From the NCBI GenBank assembly GCA_905215525.1, contig CAJMQJ010000013.1:1-30437 (forward strand): DNA of 30,437 nt, given 5' to 3'. Within the stretch, counting starts at the first letter, position 1. Every line of letters begins with the position of its first letter. The notes beneath the pieces were generated by a model. It saw only the letters and a program-made list of their open reading frames with translations, did no database searches and was not told the origin of the DNA. Below are positions 23,069-30,437 of this stretch, piece by piece. The stretch comes from an uncultured bacterium. GTDB taxonomy: Bacteria > Actinomycetota > Coriobacteriia > Coriobacteriales > Coriobacteriaceae. The position numbers and the translations under genes are program-made.

Positions 23069-24706
23069 TTAGTACATACCGCCGCCCTGCTGACCAGCGG
23101 TGGCAGCAGCGATAGCGTCCTCAAGCTGAGTGTTTTTGGGGACATCGGAGACGGTAGCCTCGGTGATGAGGATCAGGCTGGCGACAGAAGCAGCGTTCTG
23201 CAGGGTGACGCGGCTGACCTTGACGGGGTCGAGGACGCCCATCTCGATCATGTCGCCCCACTCGCCGTTGGCAGAGTTGAGACCCTGGCCAGCAGGCAGC
23301 TCGGCAACCTTGTCGACCACGACAGCGCCCTCAAAGCCAGCGTTCTTGGCGATGGTGGCGACCGGAGCGGTCAAAGCCTTCTTGACGATATCGACGCCGA
23401 TCTTCTCCTCGGGGTCGTCGATCTCGACAGCGTCGAGTGCAGGAGCAGCGTCCATGAAGGCGACGCCGCCGCCGGCGACGATGCCCTCCTCGACAGCAGC
23501 GCGGGTAGCCTGCAGGGCATCCTCGACGCGGTGCTTGATCTCCTTGAGCTCGGACTCGGTAGCAGCGCCGACCTTGATGACGGCAACGCCACCGGAGAGC
23601 TTGGCCAGGCGCTCCTGGAGCTTCTCACGGTCGAAGTCAGAGGTGGTGTTCTCCATCTCGCCCTTAATCTGAGCGATACGGGCGTCAATGGCCTCCTTGG
23701 AGCCAGCGCCGCCGACGACAACGGTGTTGTCCTTGGAAATGGTGACGGACTTAGCGGTGCCGAGCATATCGGCGGTGATGTCAGCGACCTTCACGCCCAG
23801 CTCGTCCAGAGCAGCCTGACCACCGGTGAGGACGGCGATGTCCTCGAGGATGCGCTTGCGGCGATCGCCGTAGCCCGGGGCCTTGACGGCGCAGACGTTG
23901 AGAGCGCCACGGATCTTGTTGAGGACGAGGGTCGGCAGAGCCTCGCCGTCGATGTCCTCAGCGATGATGAGCAGGCCACGGCCGGCGCGCTGGACAGCCT
24001 CGAGAACAGGCATGATGTCCTGAACGCTGGAGATCTTCTGGTCGGTGATGAGGATGTACGGATCCTTCATCACGGCCTCCATGCGGTCGTTGTCCGTGAC
24101 AAAGTAAGCGGAAACATAGCCCTTGTCGAACTGCATGCCCTCGACAGTGTCGATGGTGATGTCGAACGTCTGGGAATCCTCGACGGTGATGACGCCGTCC
24201 TTGCCCACGACCTCCATGGCCTCGGCGATCTTCTCGCCGACCTCGGGGTCACCAGCGGAGATGGTGCCGACAGAAGCGATCTGCTCCTTGGTCTCGACCG
24301 GCTTGGCCTGCTTCTTCATCTCGGCGACGGCGGCGTTGACGGCCTTGTCGATGCCGCGACGGATAGCCAGCGGGTTGGCGCCGGCGGCGACGTTGCGCAG
24401 ACCGTCGTTGACGATAGCCTGAGCGAGCAGGGTTGCGGTGGTGGTGCCGTCACCCACGGTGTCGTTGGTCTTGGTGGCGACCTCCTTCACCAGCTGAGCG
24501 CCCATGTTCTCGATGTTGTCCTCGAGCTCAATCTCCTTAGCGACGGAAACGCCGTCGTTGGTGATGGTCGGGGCACCGAACGTGCGCTGCAGCGCAACGT
24601 AGCGGCCCTTGGGGCCCATGGTGACGGTAACGGCGTCGGCCAGAGTGTTGACGCCCTTGGCGAGCTTGGCGCGGGCATCGGTGTTGAACGTAATGTTCTT
24701 TGCCAT
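23069..24706 (-). CDS. groEL: Chaperonin GroEL (Cpn60)
   Basis: Double-ring ATP-driven folding chamber in the cytoplasm. It has 545 aa with all family signatures: VTMGPKGRYV, the ATP-site GDGTTTATLLAQAI (about 85-98), and a Gly/Met-type C-terminal tail ending GQQGGGMY. The start has GGAGG 10 nt upstream. It is the second gene of groES-groEL, with 96 nt between them and no terminator. A large nested palindrome follows the stop. No second groEL was seen here. Confidence 0.98.
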   Translation of the reverse strand: MAKNITFNTDARAKLAKGVNTLADAVTVTMGPKGRYVALQRTFGAPTITNDGVSVAKEIELEDNIENMGAQLVKEVATKTNDTVGDGTTTATLLAQAIVNDGLRNVAAGANPLAIRRGIDKAVNAAVAEMKKQAKPVETKEQIASVGTISAGDPEVGEKIAEAMEVVGKDGVITVEDSQTFDITIDTVEGMQFDKGYVSAYFVTDNDRMEAVMKDPYILITDQKISSVQDIMPVLEAVQRAGRGLLIIAEDIDGEALPTLVLNKIRGALNVCAVKAPGYGDRRKRILEDIAVLTGGQAALDELGVKVADITADMLGTAKSVTISKDNTVVVGGAGSKEAIDARIAQIKGEMENTTSDFDREKLQERLAKLSGGVAVIKVGAATESELKEIKHRVEDALQATRAAVEEGIVAGGGVAFMDAAPALDAVEIDDPEEKIGVDIVKKALTAPVATIAKNAGFEGAVVVDKVAELPAGQGLNSANGEWGDMIEMGVLDPVKVSRVTLQNAASVASLILITEATVSDVPKNTQLEDAIAAATAGQQGGGMY

Positions 24707-24802
24707 GGTAGGTAATCCTCCAAAAGAAATGTGACTCGCGTCGCCGCTTCCGAGTCCTATGCGGCGGGCGCGTTCAAAGACGAATCAGAGATTCTGACGA
24801 GA

Positions 24803-25096
24803 CTAGGCCTCGACGACGGCGTAGATGTCGTCGGCGCGCATCAGCAGATACTTCTCGCCGTCGACCTTGACCTCGTTGCCGCCGAACTTACCGTAGATGA
24901 CAACGTCGCCGACCTGAACGTCCATAGGGATGCGCTCACCCTTGTCGTTGACCTTACCGGCGCCAACGGCAACGATGGTGCCGCGCTGCGGCTTCTCCTG
25001 AGCGTTGCTGGCGATATACAGACCAGAAGCGGTCTTCTGCTCGGCCTCGTCGGGCTTGACCAGGACGCGATCTGCAAGCGGCTTCAAAGACGACAT
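24803..25096 (-). CDS. groES: Co-chaperonin GroES (Cpn10)
   Basis: Heptameric lid of the GroEL chamber. The 97-aa protein begins MSSLKPLADRVLVKPDEAE, typical of Cpn10. The mobile loop is in the ASGLYIASNAQEKPQRG region, and the C-terminal half contains VGDVVIYGKFGG and LLMRADDIYAVV. The ATG at 25096 has a strong AAAGGAGGA; the frame is open for 11 more codons upstream but without support. A candidate CIRCE-like site and a very large palindrome lie upstream. Confidence 0.97.
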   Translation of the reverse strand: MSSLKPLADRVLVKPDEAEQKTASGLYIASNAQEKPQRGTIVAVGAGKVNDKGERIPMDVQVGDVVIYGKFGGNEVKVDGEKYLLMRADDIYAVVEA

Positions 25097-25116
25097 GCTT
25101 GTTTCCTCCTTTGTGG

Positions 25117-25138
25117 GCCGCGCGGTCATGCCGCGCGG
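25117..25138 (-). promoter_or_regulatory. GC hairpin in the groES leader
   Basis: CCGCGCGG occurs twice with TCATG between them, forming an 8-bp stem in the mRNA leader about 15 nt before the groES ribosome site. It could tune translation or message stability; no T-tract follows. Confidence 0.45.
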
Positions 25139-25221
25139 GTTAACCCTTTTTGTTTGCGTACGCGTTGAATGGTACCCACGAATGGCGGGTTATACAACAC
25201 GGAGTCAAAAAATCTTATTTT

Positions 25222-25248
25222 TTGGCACTTAGATTTTCTGAATGCCGG
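25222..25248. promoter_or_regulatory. Degenerate CIRCE-like site upstream of groES
   Basis: TTGGCACTT - 9 nt - GAATGCCGG compares with the HrcA operator TTAGCACTC - 9 nt - GAGTGCTAA: 7 of 9 and 5 of 9 positions agree, with exact spacing. It lies about 125 bp upstream of groES. The right half is also part of the outer palindrome arm, so the match may be partly chance. Confidence 0.35.
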
Positions 25249-25444
25249 GGGATAACTTAGCAGTGGCTCCCGTGTGGCTCCGGAGGGGCGGGGCATAAGG
25301 TTTCCTGCTCGGGCAGTCCTGCTCGCACGAAGGCCACATTAAGTGGCCTTCGGCTCGTGCGGAACTCGCGATAAACCTTATGCCCCGCCCCTCCGGAGCC
25401 ACACGGGAGCCAGGTTAACTAATTCGGGCCCGGCATTCAGAAAA
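25234..25444. repeat. Triple-nested giant palindrome upstream of groES
   Basis: Three concentric inverted repeats in 211 bp. Outer: TTTTCTGAATGCCGGG at 25234-25249 with its complement at 25429-25444 (16 bp, perfect). Middle: 25264-25303 with 25373-25412 (40 bp, perfect, GC-rich, containing GGAGGGGCGGGGCATAAGG). Inner: 25325-25337 with 25343-25360 (GCACGA + AGGCCAC, 5-nt loop, one 5-nt bulge). It lies between groES and the amidohydrolase and carries no gene. Confidence 0.9.
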
Positions 25445-25485
25445 GTCAGTACAGCAAAATGGCGATGCGGATGGTGCGAACAAGA

Positions 25486-25514
25486 AAGGGGCACGTTGCT
25501 GAAACGCGCCCCTT
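25486..25514 (-). terminator. Intrinsic terminator of the amidohydrolase gene
   Basis: 12-position stem (one mismatch) AAGGGGCGCGTT / AACGTGCCCCTT with a 5-nt loop, followed on the minus strand by TCTTGTT. It is 18 nt past the stop codon. Confidence 0.75.
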
Positions 25515-25531
25515 GTGGGTGGGGTATGGGG

Positions 25532-27169
25532 CTAGCGCTCGTAGATTAAGTTACCTGCCAGGTAGGTGGCTTGGACTTTGGTGGCTTGGAGTTCTTGGGG
25601 GTCGATGGTGAGCAGGTTTTGGTCCAGGACTACCAGGTCGGCGTATTTGCCGGGCTCTAGGCTGCCGAGGTTTTGCTCGTCGCCCGCTGCGTACGCGCTG
25701 CCAAGCGTGTAGTTGCGCAGGGCCGTTGCCGCGTCGATACGCTCGCTCGGCAGCCAGCCGCCCTCGGGCCAGTGGCTGCGGGGATCTTGGCGCGTGATAG
25801 CCGTGTAGAGCACGTTCAAGCTGGTAACGGCCGTGATGGGGCTGTCGGTACCGAAAGCTTGACGGATACCGCGCTGCTGATAAGTTGCGAACGGCCACAT
25901 GATGCGGCTGCGTTCCAGGCCCAGGTCGCGCTCCGGGCCACCCGGGTCGAGCGTGATATGGCAGGGCTGGCTCGAGGCAATGACGTTGAGCTTGCGCAGA
26001 CGATCGATGTCCTCGGGCAGCAGATTCTCCAAATGCTCAAGCGTATTATGGCCGTGCGGGGGCAAACCGTAGAGCTCTGCCGCCTCCTCAAAGATATCGA
26101 GTGCGGCATGGATGGCGCCGTCGCCGATAACGTGGATGCGCACGGTGTGGCCGCGCTCGGCTGCCGCCAGGACCAGCTTGCGCATGCGCTCGACGGGAAC
26201 CGTCAGACGGCCCTGGTCGCCCGGGAAGCGCGGGTTGGTATAGGGATCGGTGAGGTATGCGGTGTGCTCGCTCGACACGCCATCGAAGAACTGCTTAAAG
26301 CCCGGCGCCGAGAGCAACGCATTGTTTGCGTAGCGGGTCTGAAGTTCTTCCAAGCGCGATTGGTCATCCAACAGCGTGGGGAACAGGTGGGCGCGAATGC
26401 CCAGCTTGCCAATCGCCTGAAGCTTGTCGTAGACGTCGTCGCGGATAAAGTCACAGCCCGGCATGGGCATGAGCGACATGTCGCAAATCGAGGTAATGCC
26501 CTGCTCGGCCATGCGTTTCATTTGGTCGGCATACGCGCTCGCGATGCGATCCTCGCCCAGCCACTCAAGACAGCGCGGCAGCAGCTGCATGGCCGCAGCC
26601 TCGTGAGCGATACCCGTGAGCTCGCCATTTGCATCCTTGTCGTAGCTGCCACCCGCCGGCGGCTCGCTGTCGCGCGTCACGCCGAGTGCTTCGAGCGCGC
26701 GGCTGTTGAGCCACAGCGTGTGCCCGTCGCCCGAGTACATAACGCAGGGACGATCAGGAAATGCCGCATCGAGGGAGGCCTTGGTAGGGTGCTCGGGCGG
26801 ATCCCAGCGGTAATCGCGCCAGCCCTGCGTCACGACCCAGGCGTCGTCGGGCAGGTCCTGGGAAAACTTGAGCGCGTCCTGCACCAGCGCCGCCTCGGAC
26901 GTGCCCATATCCATGAGCATATACGGTGAGGAGCCAACCGAGGTATGGAAGAAATGCAGGTGCGCATCGTGGAAACCGGGGCAGACAAACTGCTCGCCGT
27001 AATCGACCACCGGCGTGGCGGCAGGTGCGGCGTCAATCACGTCATCGGGCGCACCGACTGCGACGATGCGATCGCCCGCAATGGCAATCGCCAGCTCGCG
27101 GGCGGTATCGATACCGTCTTGCGCGGTAAAAACGTTCTTGGAGCGGATAATCCGATCGATATGTTGCAT
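25532..27169 (-). CDS. Amidohydrolase family 3 (YtcJ-like) metal-dependent hydrolase
   Basis: A 545-aa cytoplasmic hydrolase of the amidohydrolase superfamily. Metal-binding residues are visible in PGFHDAHLHF (about 60), the IHVIGDGAIHAALDIFEEA segment, SQPCHITLD and GTDSPIT near the C-terminus. The N-terminal and C-terminal beta-sandwich strands (AGDRIVAVGAP; KYADLVVLDQNLL) are those of the YtcJ/amidohydro_3 group. Substrates of that group are mostly unknown amides or N-formyl compounds. Three close ATGs (27181, 27175, 27169) are possible; I choose 27169 for its GGGGA spacing. The frame stays open far upstream only because it is antisense to the M20 gene. It is divergent from that gene, with 168 bp between them. 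Confidence 0.85.
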   Translation of the reverse strand: MQHIDRIIRSKNVFTAQDGIDTARELAIAIAGDRIVAVGAPDDVIDAAPAATPVVDYGEQFVCPGFHDAHLHFFHTSVGSSPYMLMDMGTSEAALVQDALKFSQDLPDDAWVVTQGWRDYRWDPPEHPTKASLDAAFPDRPCVMYSGDGHTLWLNSRALEALGVTRDSEPPAGGSYDKDANGELTGIAHEAAAMQLLPRCLEWLGEDRIASAYADQMKRMAEQGITSICDMSLMPMPGCDFIRDDVYDKLQAIGKLGIRAHLFPTLLDDQSRLEELQTRYANNALLSAPGFKQFFDGVSSEHTAYLTDPYTNPRFPGDQGRLTVPVERMRKLVLAAAERGHTVRIHVIGDGAIHAALDIFEEAAELYGLPPHGHNTLEHLENLLPEDIDRLRKLNVIASSQPCHITLDPGGPERDLGLERSRIMWPFATYQQRGIRQAFGTDSPITAVTSLNVLYTAITRQDPRSHWPEGGWLPSERIDAATALRNYTLGSAYAAGDEQNLGSLEPGKYADLVVLDQNLLTIDPQELQATKVQATYLAGNLIYER

Positions 27170-27256
27170 GGGCATCCCCATCTCTGGCAGGAAATTCAAC
27201 ACCCCCGAGTGTACTCCCCCGCCCTTGCAACAAAACTCCAAGCGGCAAACGGCAAC

Positions 27257-27286
27257 TTTACCAGCCCTAGCGGCAGGTGGCATACT
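27257..27286 (+). promoter_or_regulatory. Candidate promoter of the M20 hydrolase gene
   Basis: TTTACC (27257-27262) and CATACT (27281-27286) with 18-bp spacing, about 50 nt upstream of the start codon. This is a modest consensus match. Confidence 0.35.
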
Positions 27287-27337
27287 GGAGAGAGCCTGTA
27301 CGATTTTGCGATCAACCCAGCAAGGAGCAAATCGACC

Positions 27338-28801
27338 ATGACGAAAACCAAGGCACAGCAGATTATGGCAGCAATCGAGGTTCGCGCGGCAGACGACGTC
27401 ACCGCGGCCATCCAAGATATCGCCGCCGAGTTTGAGCCCTATATCATCAAGCAGCGCCGGCACTTCCATAAGCACCCGGAGCTGAGCCTTGCCGAGGAGC
27501 GCACGACCTCCGACATCGCTAACCAGCTCGACGCCATGAATATCCCCTACGAGCGTCCGCTCAAGACCGGCTTGGTGGCAACGCTTCGCGGTACCGCGCC
27601 GGATGCCTACCGCGAGGACGGCACGCCGCGCCGCCGCATCCTGCTGCGCGCCGATATCGACGCCCTGCCCGTCACCGAGCAGACCGGCGAGGAGTTCGCC
27701 AGCGTCAACGAGGGCTGCATGCATGCCTGCGGCCACGACTGCCATATCGCCATGATGCTCGGCACGTTGCAGATTCTGCGCCACATGACCGATGACATCC
27801 ACGGCGAGATTCGTATCGTATTCCAGCCCAGCGAGGAAAACGGCCAGGGCGCCAAGCTCATGATCGGCACGGGCGTACTCGATGGTGTCGACGGTGCCTA
27901 TGCCGCGCACATCTGGAGCGAGGTCGACGCCGGCACCGTGAGCTGCGAGCCCGGCCCGCGCATGGCCAATACCGACTGGTTCCGCATCGACGTTCGCGGC
28001 ACCTCGTGCCACGGTGCCATGCCCCAGCGCGGCCACGACGCCGTTATGGTGGCGGCAGAGATCGTCAACGCCCTGCAGACCATCGTCTCGCGCGAGATTA
28101 GCCCCTACGAACCCGCCGTCATCACCGTCGGCGAACTGCACGGCGGCACCGCGCGCAACGTTATCGCCGGCACGGCGTACCTCGCTGGCACAGTGCGCAC
28201 CTATGGCGACAAGACGCATGAGGAGATGCCCGAGCTTATGCGCCGCATCGTGGAGCACACCGCAGCAGCACTAGGCGCCGAGGCCGAACTCACCGACTAC
28301 ACTATCGCCAACTACAAGGTCGAAAACGATGCCGCCTCGAGCGAGCGCTGCCGCCAAGCTGTGCTCAAGTGCCTGGGCCCCGCAGGCGAGGGCCATTACC
28401 GCGGCACGCTTTCGGGCGAGGATTTCTCGGAGTACCTGCGCCGTGTGCCGGGCGTGCTCGCCTTTGTTGGCACGCGCAACCCCCAGATCGGCGCCACCTA
28501 TGCCCAGCACTCCTGCTTCTACAAGATCGACGAGAGTGTGCTCGCCAAGGGCTCCATGGTAGCCGCCCAGTATGCCATCGACTTTTTGGCCGAGCCCACA
28601 CAAGAAGAGCTCGACGGCCCCACGATCGCCGCGGTTGCCGAGACCAATCCCGACCTGGCCGCCAAGCTGCGCTCTGCCAAGGCAACGGCCGCCGAGGCCC
28701 GCGACGCCATGCACGACGCCCGCACCGCCCGCCATGCTGCCATCAAGGGCATCCACGATGCGCGGGCTGCCGCTCGCCACGAGGAGAAGCGCGACGAGTA
28801 G
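27338..28801 (+). CDS. M20 family metallopeptidase / N-acyl-amino-acid amidohydrolase
   Basis: A 487-aa enzyme of the M20D (IAA-amino-acid hydrolase, HipO-like) group, which removes acyl groups from amino acids or cleaves short peptides using a divalent metal pair. HFHKHPELSLAEERT (about 42-56), LLRADIDALPV, HACGHDCH (129-136) and FQPSEENGQGA, with the catalytic Glu-Glu, are all present. Homologues usually end near residue 390-430. Here about 45 extra Ala/Asp/Arg/His-rich residues form a charged helical tail. AAGGAG lies upstream of the ATG. It is divergent from the amidohydrolase gene, a pairing that suggests shared use of acylated amino acids (inference). Confidence 0.88.
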   Translation: MTKTKAQQIMAAIEVRAADDVTAAIQDIAAEFEPYIIKQRRHFHKHPELSLAEERTTSDIANQLDAMNIPYERPLKTGLVATLRGTAPDAYREDGTPRRRILLRADIDALPVTEQTGEEFASVNEGCMHACGHDCHIAMMLGTLQILRHMTDDIHGEIRIVFQPSEENGQGAKLMIGTGVLDGVDGAYAAHIWSEVDAGTVSCEPGPRMANTDWFRIDVRGTSCHGAMPQRGHDAVMVAAEIVNALQTIVSREISPYEPAVITVGELHGGTARNVIAGTAYLAGTVRTYGDKTHEEMPELMRRIVEHTAAALGAEAELTDYTIANYKVENDAASSERCRQAVLKCLGPAGEGHYRGTLSGEDFSEYLRRVPGVLAFVGTRNPQIGATYAQHSCFYKIDESVLAKGSMVAAQYAIDFLAEPTQEELDGPTIAAVAETNPDLAAKLRSAKATAAEARDAMHDARTARHAAIKGIHDARAAARHEEKRDE

Positions 28802-28838
28802 CCGTCACGCCCACCCATAACAACCTGGCTAGAGCAAA

Positions 28839-28873
28839 GCGGGGGCGAACGTTATCTCAACGTTCGCCCCCGC
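28839..28873. terminator. Bidirectional terminator between convergent genes
   Basis: Perfect 15-bp stem GCGGGGGCGAACGTT / AACGTTCGCCCCCGC with a 5-nt loop, flanked by AAA and TT. It serves the M20 gene from the left and the DUF2752 gene from the right. Confidence 0.8.
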
Positions 28874-28907
28874 TTATGTGTCGACCGCTTTTCTAGCGCG
28901 TCCTCCG

Positions 28908-29384
28908 TCACGACAGGTAAGAGCGAAGGATGGTGAGCCAGCGTGGGGTTTCGAGGTGGATGATATCGGTGGGAACTCCGGCGGGAGCGTGCCCACCAAA
29001 GAGCAGGCCCGCGTCTGCCGGGTTGATAAGACGCACGATCCATACGGCAACGACCAGCACACACAGAACAATAACCGCAATGTCAATGCCACGCCTTAGC
29101 TTGCTCGATGCCACCTCCTCGCGCACGAACGCGAGCGCAAACGCAATCGGCACCACCCAAAACAGCGGATGGTAGGCAAAGGCCGCCGAAAAATCGAGGC
29201 GCAGCGCTGCCAGCCAGGCCCTCGTCATGCCACATCCCGGACAGGGAATGCCCGTCATCAGGCGAAACACGCAGCCGATATCGAGCAGGTAAAGTGCGAG
29301 CCAGGCGACAAAGAGCGCGCCGATGCAAGAAAGGGCGCGGCGAATGAGCTCCGCCGCGCCCTTATGTCCCTGAGAGCTGTTCAC
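28908..29384 (-). CDS. DUF2752 family membrane protein
   Basis: About 158 aa with the family signature CPGCGMTRA, preceded by one hydrophobic helix and followed by two or three more. The function of DUF2752 is unknown; the paired cysteines suggest metal or redox chemistry at the membrane face. The start is uncertain. I use a GTG at 29384, 13 nt after the stop of the upstream gene, because earlier in-frame codons overlap that gene. It probably forms an operon with the DUF4234 gene. Confidence 0.75.
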   Translation of the reverse strand: MNSSQGHKGAAELIRRALSCIGALFVAWLALYLLDIGCVFRLMTGIPCPGCGMTRAWLAALRLDFSAAFAYHPLFWVVPIAFALAFVREEVASSKLRRGIDIAVIVLCVLVVAVWIVRLINPADAGLLFGGHAPAGVPTDIIHLETPRWLTILRSYLS

Positions 29385-29397
29385 GCCGCTCTTGTCG

Positions 29398-30063
29398 TTA
29401 GGCACGAGCGCCAAGACGGGCGTTGTAAGCCGTTGCCATGGCATTGGTGTTCTTAATGATGATGTTCATGGCAAAGATGGGGCCAAGGCCGCACAGCAGC
29501 GCGCCGACAATCTGCCACATAAGAACGGTGGTGCCGTTCTCCTGGAACATCAGGCCATAGCGAGGGGCATTAGCCTGCAGGCGGTTACCAATCTTGTAGT
29601 ACCAGTAGAGTCCGTAGAAGCCGCAGGTCACGAACGACAGCAAGATGAATGCTGCCAGACCCGGCGTGGAATCGCCGTCATCCTGGCACATGACATTGAT
29701 GTCGCGGGCAAGGCAATAGAGGAAGTAATACGAATAGATGCCGCAGGTCACGATGGAAAGCAGGAGCCAACCGATCACGCCACGGTCGGTCTTAATCGGA
29801 GCATAGCCCATCGGGGCAGGCGCAGGCTGCTGAGCATACTGCTGCTGGCCGGCGTACTGCTGCTGCCCGGTGTACTGCTGCTGAGGCTGGGGCTGAACTG
29901 CCTGAACCGGAGTGGGCTGAATCTGCGTGGGTTGCGGAGCAGGCTGGGGCTGAGGTGCGGGCTGCGGAGCAGGAGCGGCGGGGGCGGCACCGATGGCAGA
30001 ACCGCAAACAGGGCAGAATTTGGCATCATCCGAAATGGGAGAACCACAAGTGGGACAGAACAT
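29398..30063 (-). CDS. Zinc-ribbon and DUF4234 membrane protein
   Basis: A 221-aa protein in three parts. The N-terminal zinc ribbon has CPTC and CPVC pairs (residues 3-6 and 17-20). A low-complexity Pro/Gln/Ala linker follows (about 27-85), including YxGQQQY-type repeats. The membrane domain of the DUF4234 type has GWLLLSIVTCGIYSYYFLY, a second TCGFYGLYWYYKIGN repeat and a last hydrophobic helix. Such proteins are common in Firmicutes and Actinobacteria with no proven function. The ATG has AAAGGAGA. An AAGGCGT / ACGCCTT hairpin lies directly upstream of the ribosome site (30081-30097). Confidence 0.85.
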   Translation of the reverse strand: MFCPTCGSPISDDAKFCPVCGSAIGAAPAAPAPQPAPQPQPAPQPTQIQPTPVQAVQPQPQQQYTGQQQYAGQQQYAQQPAPAPMGYAPIKTDRGVIGWLLLSIVTCGIYSYYFLYCLARDINVMCQDDGDSTPGLAAFILLSFVTCGFYGLYWYYKIGNRLQANAPRYGLMFQENGTTVLMWQIVGALLCGLGPIFAMNIIIKNTNAMATAYNARLGARA

Positions 30064-30138
30064 AAGCTTCTCCTTTTCCTAAGGCGTCGCACGCCTTCAA
30101 ACCTTACACGTCTATGTTCTCAACAATAGCCGCGACGT

Positions 30139-30150
30139 TGTTGCGCAACA
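30139..30150. promoter_or_regulatory. 12-bp palindrome upstream of the DUF4234 gene
   Basis: Perfect palindrome TGTTGCGCAACA, about 75 bp upstream of the start codon, in the likely promoter region. It is a candidate operator for an unidentified dimeric regulator; no clear -35/-10 pair could be fixed around it. Confidence 0.35.
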
Positions 30151-30220
30151 TTGACCAATTTCCGAGATTTTTTTCTGCAACCATTTTCCCAGGTATTTTC
30201 TTGCTTCCGCGGTAGAAAAA

Positions 30221-30250
30221 GGCACCCCGGGCTCAGTTGCCCAGGGCGCC
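30221..30250 (-). terminator. Intrinsic terminator of the partial gene at the right edge
   Basis: Stem GGCGCCCTGGGC / GCCCGGGGTGCC (wobble pairs, 6-nt loop) followed on the minus strand by TTTTT. It lies 8 nt past the stop codon at 30259. Confidence 0.8.
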
Positions 30251-30258
30251 TCGACCGA

Positions 30259-30437
30259 CTATTCGGTTTGATTGTTTTCGGCAGCAGGACTATCGCCCGG
30301 CTCATCCGCCGGCGTGGCAACGGCATTCCAATCGGGTCCCGCAGGCGTCGCCTCGGGCGCCGGTGCGGGTGCAGGGACAGGTGCAGGCGCGGGTGCCGGG
30401 GCAGGCGCGGGTGCCGGGGCAGGCGCGGGTGCCGGGG
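30259..30437 (-). CDS. C-terminal end of a Pro/Ala-rich protein (partial)
   Basis: The last 58 codons of a gene whose start lies beyond the window. The visible protein is Ala-Pro repeats, then APEATPAGPDWNAVATPADE and an acidic end PAAENNQTE before TAG. Such tails are low-complexity linkers of secreted, wall-associated or membrane proteins; no function can be named. The reading frame and the terminator directly after it support a real gene. Confidence 0.65.
   Translation of the reverse strand, partial: PAPAPAPAPAPAPAPAPAPVPAPAPAPEATPAGPDWNAVATPADEPGDSPAAENNQTE
30383..30436. repeat. Three tandem copies of an 18-bp repeat
   Basis: GCAGGCGCGGGTGCCGGG is repeated exactly three times (30383-30400, 30401-30418, 30419-30436) and continues off the window edge. 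It encodes Ala-Pro repeats on the minus strand and is prone to copy-number change. Confidence 0.9.

Noticed and set aside
23060..24715. 551-codon plus-strand open frame opposite groEL
   Set aside because: Codon-bias shadow of groEL: compositionally Leu/Val/Asp/Gly-rich, no domain, while the minus strand encodes a complete GroEL.
27170..28258. Upstream part of a 908-codon open frame continuous with the amidohydrolase
   Set aside because: It is the antisense of the M20 gene, has no ribosome site or family features, and the amidohydrolase begins cleanly at the ATG cluster 27169-27181.

Overview
This 30.4 kb window is a GC-rich bacterial chromosome segment, almost entirely housekeeping and biosynthetic genes on the minus strand. 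Protein sequence style, gene order (asnB, murE, HAD phosphatase, murI, rph, rdgB, dtd, veg, ispE) and the mix of actinobacterial features with a Firmicutes-like veg-ispE pair point to a gut Coriobacteriia, most likely Collinsella or a close relative. That assignment is inference from family resemblance, since no search was possible.

Layout. 1-4500: lysS (with a C-terminal tRNA-binding domain), greA, tatA, tRNA-Pro(CGG), ispE and veg, separated by clear intrinsic terminators. 4520-10052: a run of nucleotide-quality, RNA-processing and cell-wall genes: dtd, rdgB, rph, murI, a HAD phosphatase and murE. 10164-12044: asnB. 12232-13100: tRNA-Val(TAC) on the plus strand, followed by 2.4 tandem copies of a 184-bp unit whose full copies end in the last 18 bases of the tRNA, then an AT-rich non-coding island. 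13101-17988: the arginine cluster argC-argJ-argB-argD (glutamate to ornithine by the acetyl-recycling route), with an ARG-box-like palindrome upstream. 18246-19154: two related FMN split-barrel proteins. 19185-22476: an overlapping ribU-ecfAA-ecfT operon under an FMN riboswitch; its two ECF ATPases are fused into one polypeptide. 23069-25096: groES-groEL, bracketed by two very large nested palindromes. 25532-28801: a divergent pair of hydrolases (amidohydrolase family 3 and M20 peptidase family). 28908-30063: two small membrane proteins (DUF2752 and zinc-ribbon/DUF4234). 30259 to the end: the C-terminus of a Pro/Ala-rich protein cut by the window edge.

No CRISPR array, phage, transposase or defence system was seen. 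The most unusual structures are in non-coding DNA. First is the tRNA-Val 3'-end repeat array, which recalls the 178-bp repeats behind E. coli tyrT. Second are the nested palindromes on either side of groESL, the larger having three concentric arm pairs including a perfect 40-bp one. Third is a palindrome lying exactly in the -35/-10 spacer of the tatA promoter.
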